Of a stretch of 5,630 nucleotides of DNA, positions 1 to 5,008 are shown piece by piece. The notes below the pieces were generated by a model that saw nothing but the letters and a program-made list of their open reading frames with translations, was not told the origin of the DNA and made no database searches. Source of the DNA: an uncultured Bacteroidales bacterium (lineage in GTDB: Bacteria; Bacteroidota; Bacteroidia; Bacteroidales; UBA932); assembly GCA_910585445.1 (NCBI GenBank), contig CAJUEK010000056.1, positions 7,742-13,371 on the forward strand, written 5' to 3'. Both the position numbers and the translations under genes were made by a program. Position 1 is the first letter of the stretch. Each line of letters starts with the position of its first letter.

Positions 1-89
1 CAGATGCCGCATCCGTGCCGTGTATTTGCATTTTGCAAATACGGAAAGGCGCAAAAGGATGCCACTTCCCCCATCGGGGGACGTGAGGG
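1..89. repeat. Hairpin-rich direct repeat, copy 1
   Basis: This segment recurs at 138-225 with one single-base indel in an A run and about three substitutions. It contains a near-perfect hairpin with arms GTATTTGCA (22-30) and TGCAAATAC (34-42), and a second one with arms CCCCC (68-72) and GGGGG (76-80). The left edge coincides with the window edge, so the unit may extend further left. The offset between copies is 137 bp. No coding signal is convincing. It looks like an intergenic repeat family; its identity is unknown to me. Confidence 0.85.
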
Positions 90-137
90 TCTCCATAATA
101 TCACCTGCACCAAATAAGAGCGAAGCGAAGGCATCCT

Positions 138-225
138 CAGATGCCGCATCCGTGCCGTGTATTTGCATTTTGCAAATACGGAAAGGCGCAAAGGATGCCA
201 CTTCCCCCATAGGGGGACGGGAGGG
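138..225. repeat. Hairpin-rich direct repeat, copy 2
   Basis: Second copy of the repeat at 1-89. The GTATTTGCA/TGCAAATAC hairpin is at 159-167 and 171-179, and the C5/G5 hairpin is at 204-208 and 212-216. A further hairpin, GGCATC-CTCA-GATGCC, spans 130-145 across the left boundary. The copy ends six bases before the tamL stop codon, so the tamL transcript would run directly into it. The loop of the C5/G5 hairpin differs from copy 1 (ATA instead of ATC) while the stem is kept. Confidence 0.85.
203..217 (-). terminator. Candidate 3' hairpin of tamL
   Basis: On the minus strand the sequence TCCCCC-TAT-GGGGGA forms a 6-bp GC-rich stem beginning 13 nt after the tamL stop codon. No U tract follows it, so a classical intrinsic terminator is not shown. 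It could instead be an RNA 3'-end stabiliser or simply part of the repeat family. Confidence 0.3.
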
Positions 226-230
226 GGGCA

Positions 231-2417
231 CTAAAAAGGATATCCCACCCCAAAATGAATAGCATACCCGTCTTTCTTGAGCCATTGCCCCGGGCCTACC
301 CATCTGTTCTCGCGTGAAGGGTCATGCACTTTCATACCCATGTCCAGCCTTATCAGGAGAAAATCGAAATTCAAGCGCAGCCCGACTCCCCAGTTTGCGG
401 CGATGCTCTTTCCCAATGTCTTGAAATCGAACATGGCTCCGCTTCCTGCCGCATCATCATTTTTCAGTGTCCAGACATTTCCGGCATCAGCGAATACCGC
501 TCCTTCAAGTTTCCAGAACATATTGAACCTGTATTCCAGATTGGCTTCCAGTCGCATGTCTCCTGTCTGGTTCGGGATTACGAACGAACTGTCCCTTTTC
601 GCAAGTCCCGGGCCGACGGTCCTGGCTTGCCATCCTCTCAGACTGTTGGCTCCTCCGCCGTAAAAATGCTTTTCGAATGGGAGGGCATTGGAATTTCCGT
701 ATGCATGTCCGGCTCCTGCTACAATGCGTGCCGCGATTGACTGTCCGGAATTTTTGCCGAATACCCATGTGTTGCCGAGTGTCAGTTCAGCTCTCACGAA
801 TTGCGAATAAGGCGTGTTCCATATCATTCCTGCCCCTGCCTCATCCCGTTTCATAAGCGGTTTGAATGCGCTCAGCAGATTACCGGCTATATCCATTTGC
901 AATCTTACATAATGATATGTATGCTTTGGGATGCTTTCAGATGCGCTGGTATAATAGAGCGTACCTCCGGAGCCGAGGTCAAAGTGGTCCTGATAGGCAT
1001 TCCTGAGGAACGGGTCCGCAGCCAGATTCTTGTAAAAGTTCTGGTCAAGATTAAACAGCCTGACTATGTTCAGCTGGAGCGGATATACCTGATAGAAAAA
1101 CCTGTTCTTCACGTTTCCGCTGTATCCGTAAGACGTGGAAATTATGTTTCTGGTGTATTCCGGACGGCTCTGGTAATTGTATGATACATTGACGTCCGTG
1201 CGTGGTATCGGGCCTTTGAACATGCTGTAAGGCAGCAGGAGGAAGCGCGGAAAACTGAGGCCCGCAGATACTCCGAACTCATTTGAGCGAACGTCATCCT
1301 TGAACTTGAACTGGAAATTTCCCATGAAACTGAGGTTAAGCCACTCCCCTCCATGGAAAATGTTCTTATGGTAGTATGACAGCTGCGGGGACACTCCGAG
1401 AAGCCCGGAAGAATTGGTTGAAGCCTCGAGGTTCACCTTGAACCCCTGCATCTTTGACTGTGACAATGATATTACGCAGTCAACAAGATTAGTGTCGGCC
1501 TGTGTCATGCTTATGTTCACGCTGCTGAACATCCTTAGGGCTGACAATCTCGAATAAGTATTGTTTACTACGTCGCTGCTGTAAACATTGCCCGGGGCAA
1601 TCATATTCAGCTCACGCAGAACCTTTTCCCTTATGCGCAGAGTCTTGGGATATGACAACGTGACATCGTTGAAATAAAATTTTCTGATAGGATGGTCCTT
1701 GTCCGGAGTCTCATTTCTGGTATATCCATTGACGGTTATCTTGAGTATGGCCGTGTCCGGGATGCTCAGAGTGTCAGCCTCGAAGAAATAATAATTCTTG
1801 TTGAAATCATAATATCCCTTGTTTCTCATGACTGCGCTTGATCTTACGGTCTCTTTCTCCAATGCCGCCTCTGACAGCCAGTCGCCTTTCTTCACTGTGA
1901 TGGCAGCCGTGTCCTTCAGGAAATCTTCGGTAAACTCCCCTTCAGGAGGAAGGGTAAGTTCTATGTCTTTGATTGGAAAACGTTTTCCAAGAGTCACGTC
2001 ATAATTAACCTTGACCCTTTTTTTCTTCACGGATACGGTGCTTTCGACCTTTGAACCATAATATCCGAGGTATTCGAGATGGTTCATCACATTCTCCACG
2101 GATTCGTCCACCATTTCGGAATCATATACGACAGGGGCGACTCCGATTTTCTGGACAAACTTGTCCCATCCTTTTCCTTTGCCGTTGGACCAGTTATAGA
2201 CATTCAGAAACGGGTTCCAGCCGAATAGGAAATAAGAGTTGGGCTTTTGCTTAAGATATGGCTCAAGCGAGTTTGCATTGAATTTCTTGTCATTGCTGAC
2301 GCTTATCTTATTTTTTGCCAAGCGGTATTCGCCATCCTGCAATACACGTGTGGTGCTGCAGGATGCTGCCAGAATTGCTGCCGCAATGGCGGAAAATATT
2401 ATCGCTCCTTTTTTCAT
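231..2417 (-). CDS. tamL: TamL-like outer-membrane lipoprotein of the BamA/TamA (Omp85) family
   Basis: The 728-residue product is an outer-membrane beta-barrel assembly/translocation factor, the lipoprotein variant of TamA known in Bacteroidota, expected to work with TamB. Residues 1-19 are a lipoprotein signal (MKKGAI..., hydrophobic core, LAAS) before Cys20, which would be acylated. POTRA-like repeats cover roughly 30-145, 147-229 and 244-319. The barrel runs from about 325 to the end, with the Omp85 loop motif GGGANSLRGW (587-596, Arg594), FADAGNVW (642-649) and a C-terminal Phe728. The frame stays open to an ATG at 2534, but that extension would translate the promoter and lacks a signal peptide, so the ATG at 2417 is preferred. 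I see no frameshift or missing domain. Ordinary TamA or BamA is the alternative; Cys20 favours TamL. Confidence 0.9.
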   Translation of the reverse strand: MKKGAIIFSAIAAAILAASCSTTRVLQDGEYRLAKNKISVSNDKKFNANSLEPYLKQKPNSYFLFGWNPFLNVYNWSNGKGKGWDKFVQKIGVAPVVYDSEMVDESVENVMNHLEYLGYYGSKVESTVSVKKKRVKVNYDVTLGKRFPIKDIELTLPPEGEFTEDFLKDTAAITVKKGDWLSEAALEKETVRSSAVMRNKGYYDFNKNYYFFEADTLSIPDTAILKITVNGYTRNETPDKDHPIRKFYFNDVTLSYPKTLRIREKVLRELNMIAPGNVYSSDVVNNTYSRLSALRMFSSVNISMTQADTNLVDCVISLSQSKMQGFKVNLEASTNSSGLLGVSPQLSYYHKNIFHGGEWLNLSFMGNFQFKFKDDVRSNEFGVSAGLSFPRFLLLPYSMFKGPIPRTDVNVSYNYQSRPEYTRNIISTSYGYSGNVKNRFFYQVYPLQLNIVRLFNLDQNFYKNLAADPFLRNAYQDHFDLGSGGTLYYTSASESIPKHTYHYVRLQMDIAGNLLSAFKPLMKRDEAGAGMIWNTPYSQFVRAELTLGNTWVFGKNSGQSIAARIVAGAGHAYGNSNALPFEKHFYGGGANSLRGWQARTVGPGLAKRDSSFVIPNQTGDMRLEANLEYRFNMFWKLEGAVFADAGNVWTLKNDDAAGSGAMFDFKTLGKSIAANWGVGLRLNFDFLLIRLDMGMKVHDPSRENRWVGPGQWLKKDGYAIHFGVGYPF

Positions 2418-2475
2418 CTGTCGTAATTTCTGCTGGCATGTGGCTATTGTCGGGACATGTATCAGGCAAATTATA

Positions 2476-2507
2476 CAAATATACGAAAAGCTGAGAGTAG
2501 AAGCAAA
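2476..2507 (-). promoter_or_regulatory. tamL promoter (Bacteroidota type)
   Basis: Read on the minus strand, a TTTG box at 2507-2504 is followed by exactly 20 nt and then TATATTTG at 2483-2476, matching the TTTG/TAnnTTTG promoter of Bacteroides-type sigma factor. Transcription should begin about 4-10 nt downstream, leaving a leader of roughly 50-55 nt before the ATG at 2417. The leader has no obvious Shine-Dalgarno sequence, which is usual in this phylum. Confidence 0.75.
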
Positions 2508-2522
2508 GTTTACTTTGCTTCT
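2499..2522. promoter_or_regulatory. 24-bp perfect dyad over the tamL -33 box
   Basis: The arms AGAAGCAAAGT (2499-2509) and ACTTTGCTTCT (2512-2522) are perfect reverse complements around a central TT. The promoter-proximal arm contains the TTTG box of the tamL promoter. This geometry would suit an operator for a dimeric regulator that competes with or helps RNA polymerase. The other promoter copies have shorter dyads at the same distance from their -7 box. No regulator can be named. Confidence 0.45.
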
Positions 2523-2554
2523 GCCGAAGCGCATCAGTATATGTGCGCAAAGCG

Positions 2555-2587
2555 CAAATATAGCAAAAGTCGAGAGCAGAGGGAAAA
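2555..2587 (-). promoter_or_regulatory. Second, upstream tamL promoter copy
   Basis: A perfect TATATTTG lies at 2562-2555 on the minus strand, 79 bp upstream of the first. At 20 nt upstream its -33 position reads TTTC rather than TTTG (2586-2583), so it may be weak. The 20-nt spacer matches that of the speA promoter at 18 of 20 positions. A dyad GAAAAT-AA-ATTTTC (minus-strand reading) covers its -33 region at 2583-2596. Confidence 0.45.
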
Positions 2588-2641
2588 TTTATTTTCACTA
2601 TGCCGAGACCAAGCATATATATGAACTTTAGCTCAAATATA

Positions 2642-2880
2642 TCACAAATTTAGATATAATCGTCCTTCTGCACTATCTTTCGGAAGATTCCAAGACACTT
2701 TCCTGTCAAACCTCACCGCATGCGGACGCGCCTTATTCAAAATCTTGGCCAAAAGCATCCTCGCTTGTCCTTGTGCCGGAAGAAATTCCCGTCCGCGCTC
2801 AATCTTTCCATGTTACGCAGCACTATTCTGCTTCCATAGGCAAAATCTTTATGCGCAGTGCTATTTCACAAAAAAGTAAA
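2642..2880. other. Intergenic stretch with no convincing gene
   Basis: The only open frame of note is on the minus strand, 2812-2642, preceded by an in-frame stop. It would give at most 38 residues from an ATG at 2758 (MLLAKILNKARPHAV...). There is no recognisable domain, and no promoter lies close upstream. It could be a gene remnant, part of a repeat, or chance. The 5' end of the palindrome array begins at the right edge of this stretch. Confidence 0.35.
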
Positions 2881-2898
2881 GAATTCCACAAGACATGC

Positions 2899-2933
2899 GT
2901 TCCCAACGGGACATGAACCTGCACGTTGGGAAC
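2899..2933. repeat. Palindromic element 1
   Basis: Arms GTTCCCAACG (2899-2908) and CGTTGGGAAC (2924-2933) pair perfectly over 10 bp around a 15-nt loop containing GGACAT and TGCA. It is preceded by C at 2898, which does not pair. Confidence 0.85.
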
Positions 2934-2981
2934 TTTGTCGCATAACATAGCGCTAATAATCAAAGGCTTACAAAAACACAG

Positions 2982-3018
2982 GGTTCCCAATAGGACATTT
3001 TGTAGCACATTGGGAACC
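2982..3018. repeat. Palindromic element 2
   Basis: Arms GGTTCCCAAT (2982-2991) and ATTGGGAACC (3009-3018) pair perfectly over 10 bp with a 17-nt loop containing AGGACAT and GCAC. The inner pair is T-A where elements 1 and 4 have C-G, and the outer pair is G-C. Confidence 0.85.
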
Positions 3019-3065
3019 ATGTAGTTTTATAATGTGTTGTAAGACAGAGAATTACACGCGACATG

Positions 3066-3102
3066 CGTTCCCAACAGGACATGAAACAGCACATTGGGAA
3101 CG
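3066..3102. repeat. Palindromic element 3
   Basis: Arms CGTTCCCAA (3066-3074) and TTGGGAACG (3094-3102) pair perfectly over 9 bp; the next inner position is C against A and does not pair. The outer pair is C-G, the reverse of elements 2 and 4. The interior again holds AGGACAT and GCAC. Confidence 0.85.
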
Positions 3103-3149
3103 TCGGCATATCGCACAATGTTAATAGTTAGATGTTTACAAATGCACCG

Positions 3150-3186
3150 GGTTCCCAACAGGATAATTTACTGCATGTTGGGAACC
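3150..3186. repeat. Palindromic element 4
   Basis: Arms GGTTCCCAAC (3150-3159) and GTTGGGAACC (3177-3186) pair perfectly over 10 bp. The loop is the most diverged of the four (AGGATAAT... in place of AGGACAT...), while both arms are intact. Confidence 0.85.
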
Positions 3187-3381
3187 GTGCCGTTTTACAA
3201 GAAGCTGAAAGCCAAAGAGAAAGTCATAACGATGTGGTTTCAAATAATTAAGTAATCTCAGGTGTGCGGATTTGCATGCCCGAGGTTGTTTAAATAGCTA
3301 ATAATAAATAACTTGAACGTCGCTCTGCTTGTGCTTCGGCAAACATTCTTTCGCATCCGCTTCAGCGGCTCCGTCTATTAA
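3187..3381. other. Intergenic stretch with one imperfect hairpin
   Basis: No gene is seen. An imperfect hairpin spans 3257-3284: CTCAGGTGTGC against GCATGCCCGAG gives 11 positions with one A-C mismatch and two G-T wobbles around a 6-nt loop, followed by a modest T-rich run. A small CCGC-TTCA-GCGG hairpin lies at 3357-3368. The CTTCGGCA at 3334-3341 resembles the CGGCA block of the promoter cassettes and may be a decayed copy. Confidence 0.35.
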
Positions 3382-3509
3382 CAAACAAGTTTGATGTTGG
3401 CGTTTCTGCAAAACTTTGACTATTTGTGTTTCGCACACATATACTGATGCGTCTCGGCATAATCAAAGTAAATTTTGTCTCTACTCTCGACTTTTGCTAT
3501 ATTTGCACA
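3382..3509 (+). repeat. Promoter cassettes on the speA side, one intact and one decayed
   Basis: The intact copy (3451-3508) matches the inverted tamL-side copy at 2609-2552 at about 51 of 58 positions. The linker before it (3427-3450) contains CACATATACTGATGCG, shared with the tamL side. Upstream, a decayed copy keeps a dyad CAAAC-AA-GTTTG (3382-3393) and a -7 remnant TATTTG (3421-3426) that lacks two bases. The distance between the two -7 boxes is 77 bp, which is 79 allowing for that deletion. Confidence 0.7.
3474..3505 (+). promoter_or_regulatory. speA promoter (Bacteroidota type)
   Basis: TTTG at 3474-3477 is followed by 20 nt and TATATTTG at 3498-3505, the same geometry as the tamL promoter. 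A dyad CAAAGT-AA-ATTTTG (3464-3477, one mismatch) overlaps the -33 box. Transcription should start within about 10 nt downstream of 3505, giving a leader of roughly 65-70 nt. Confidence 0.77.
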
Positions 3510-3515
3510 GTTTTT

Positions 3516-3541
3516 GGCAATCCGGGTGAGACGGATTGGCC
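3516..3541 (+). promoter_or_regulatory. Stem-loop at the 5' end of the speA leader
   Basis: CAATCCG (3518-3524) pairs with CGGATTG (3532-3538) around the 7-nt loop GGTGAGA. Two further G-C pairs (3516-3517 with 3540-3541) form if G3539 bulges out. It lies at or just after the predicted transcription start and well upstream of the ATG, so it could stabilise the mRNA or affect translation. It does not match a riboswitch class I recognise. Confidence 0.4.
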
Positions 3542-3578
3542 ATTTGGCGCATAAACCAACTTAATCGCATCACCTTAA

Positions 3579-4973
3579 ATGAAGAACAAGTACATTGATC
3601 TGATTGAGCAGACTTTCGAGTTTCCGCAGGACGAGTTCATGGTCGAAGACGGTGAACTCCATTTCCATGACATCAACATGATGGACATCATCAACCAGTA
3701 TGGAACCCCGTTGAAAATAACCTATCTCCCGAAGATATCCTCACAGATACAGAGGGCGAAGAGGATGTTTAACGTGGCGATGGCCAAGGTTGACTACAAG
3801 GGCACATACAACTATTGCTACTGCACCAAGAGCTCTCATTTTGAGTTCGTGCTCGCTGAGGCGCTCAAGAATGACATTCACCTGGAGACCTCGTCCGCCT
3901 TTGACCTTAACCTCATTGAGGCCCTTGAGTCAGAAGGCGCAGTGAACAAGGAACAGTATATTGTGTGCAACGGATTCAAGAAACCCGCATATATCGAGAA
4001 CATCGCCAATTTCGCAAACAACGGCTGGAAGAACATCATTCCTGTCCTGGACAACATGCATGAGCTTGATGCCCTTGACAAACTGGTGGAGAAATCGCTC
4101 AACCTCGGCGTCAGAATCGCTTCAGAGGAAGACCCGACCTTCGACTTCTATACTTCAAGGCTCGGAATAAGGTACAGTGACATCGTGCCTTTCTATGAGA
4201 ACATGATAAGCAAGAAGAAGAAATTCAAGCTGAAGATGCTGCATTTCTTCATCAATACCGGAATGCGTGACACGGCATATTACTGGAACGAGCTTGCCAA
4301 GTGCGTCGGAGTATATTGCGACCTCAAGCTCATCTGCCCGGAACTGGACTCACTCAACATAGGAGGAGGCTTCCCTATCAAGAACTCGCTGGCGTCCGAT
4401 TTCGACTACGAGTATATGGCGGAGGAGATAATCTCACAAATCAAGTCAATGTGCAACGCCCGCGGTGTGGCAGAGCCGAACATATTCACCGAGTTCGGAA
4501 GCTTCACTGTCGGCGAGTCCGGAGCTACGATATTCCAGATACTTGACATGAAGCAGCAGAATGACCGTGAGCGCTGGTACATGATTGACAGCTCATTCAT
4601 GGTCACCTTGCCGGACACATGGGGCATAAAGCAGAAATTCATCCTGCTTCCTATAAACAAATGGAATGACAAATACCAGAGGGTCTTCCTCGGCGGACTT
4701 ACATGCGACAGCCAGGACTATTACAATGCCGATGCGCATGCAAACGCAATTTATCTTCCTATGATTGAGGATAAGGACGAACCGCTGTACATAGGCTTTT
4801 TCCATACGGGTGCATATCAGGAGTCCATTTCCGGCTACGGCGGAATTCAGCACTGCCTGCAGCCTGCCCCGAAGCATATCATAATAGACAAGGACGAGAA
4901 CGGCGATTACAGCACCAAACTTTTCAGCAAGGAGCAGACCTACAAGTCCATGCTGAAGATTCTCGGATATTAG
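3579..4973 (+). CDS. speA: Fold-III PLP-dependent decarboxylase, probable biosynthetic arginine decarboxylase
   Basis: The 464-residue protein belongs to the Orn/DAP/Arg decarboxylase 2 family (alanine-racemase fold) and closely resembles the short arginine decarboxylase type of Flavobacteriia. The expected reaction is arginine to agmatine in the cytoplasm, feeding polyamine synthesis. By eye, Lys84 in YCYCTKSSHF is the Schiff-base lysine, GGGF (262-265) the phosphate-binding glycines, Glu305 in TEFGS the pyridine-nitrogen glutamate, Cys376-Asp377 (LTCDSQD) the residues donated across the dimer, and Tyr413 in GAYQ a PLP contact. The barrel spans about 45-310 and the C-terminal beta domain the rest. 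Two usual residues differ: Phe224 stands where the stacking His is expected, and EFGS replaces EPGR. Substrate cannot be proved here; DAP or carboxynorspermidine decarboxylase are less likely alternatives. It is probably cotranscribed with the methyltransferase gene 35 nt downstream. Confidence 0.82.
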   Translation: MKNKYIDLIEQTFEFPQDEFMVEDGELHFHDINMMDIINQYGTPLKITYLPKISSQIQRAKRMFNVAMAKVDYKGTYNYCYCTKSSHFEFVLAEALKNDIHLETSSAFDLNLIEALESEGAVNKEQYIVCNGFKKPAYIENIANFANNGWKNIIPVLDNMHELDALDKLVEKSLNLGVRIASEEDPTFDFYTSRLGIRYSDIVPFYENMISKKKKFKLKMLHFFINTGMRDTAYYWNELAKCVGVYCDLKLICPELDSLNIGGGFPIKNSLASDFDYEYMAEEIISQIKSMCNARGVAEPNIFTEFGSFTVGESGATIFQILDMKQQNDRERWYMIDSSFMVTLPDTWGIKQKFILLPINKWNDKYQRVFLGGLTCDSQDYYNADAHANAIYLPMIEDKDEPLYIGFFHTGAYQESISGYGGIQHCLQPAPKHIIIDKDENGDYSTKLFSKEQTYKSMLKILGY

Positions 4974-5008
4974 CCAAATACGGCTCTTGCCATTCAGTGA
5001 ATCAAAGG

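Larger units (their letters stand above)
2476..2641 (-). repeat. Tandem 79-bp promoter cassettes, tamL side
   Basis: Three TATATTTG boxes on the minus strand start at 2483, 2562 and 2641, with a pitch of exactly 79 bp. Copies 1 and 2 share the CGGCA block, the AA-centred dyad, the CTCT-rich spacer and the -7 box. Copy 3 keeps only its -7 box and traces of the following linker (a CATATA run, then CGGCA at the same distance). The linker between copies 2 and 1 contains CACATATACTGATGCG, also found on the speA side. The array looks like duplication followed by decay of the distal copy. Confidence 0.7.
2881..3208. repeat. Array of four palindromic elements at 84-bp pitch (two 168-bp units)
   Basis: GTTCCCAA starts at 2899, 2983, 3067 and 3151, an exact period of 84 bp. 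Each element is 35 bp from GTTCCC to GGGAAC, separated by 49 bp. Elements 1 and 3 share their left flank (GACATGCGTTCCCAAC), and the spacers after 1 and 3 resemble each other at about 28 of 48 positions, so the array probably arose as a 168-bp duplication of a two-element unit. No cas gene or unique spacers are present. A family of extragenic palindromes, a structured RNA or a protein-binding array are all possible. Confidence 0.85.

Noticed and set aside
20..262. 80-codon reading frame on the plus strand
   Set aside because: It runs through the two non-coding repeat copies and overlaps the tamL stop on the other strand; its composition mirrors the hairpins.
277..1354. Several plus- and minus-strand reading frames inside tamL
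   Set aside because: They lie in other frames of a clearly coding gene and show no domain or signal of their own.
2823..3020. 65-codon reading frame on the minus strand
   Set aside because: It is read through palindromic elements 1 and 2, giving repeated VPN/VPLGT strings, and has no domain or start signal.
2899..3185. CRISPR array (35-bp repeats with 49-bp spacers)
   Set aside because: The repeat interiors vary, the spacers after elements 1 and 3 resemble each other, and no cas gene or leader is seen. CRISPR repeats would be nearly identical and spacers unrelated.
2476..3509. Invertible promoter segment bounded by the inverted cassettes
   Set aside because: Both cassettes point outward, so inversion would leave each gene with an equivalent promoter, and no recombinase gene or short recombination site is visible.
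2418..3578. tRNA, rRNA or known riboswitch in the intergenic region
   Set aside because: No cloverleaf, rRNA-like sequence or riboswitch core that I recognise was found on either strand.
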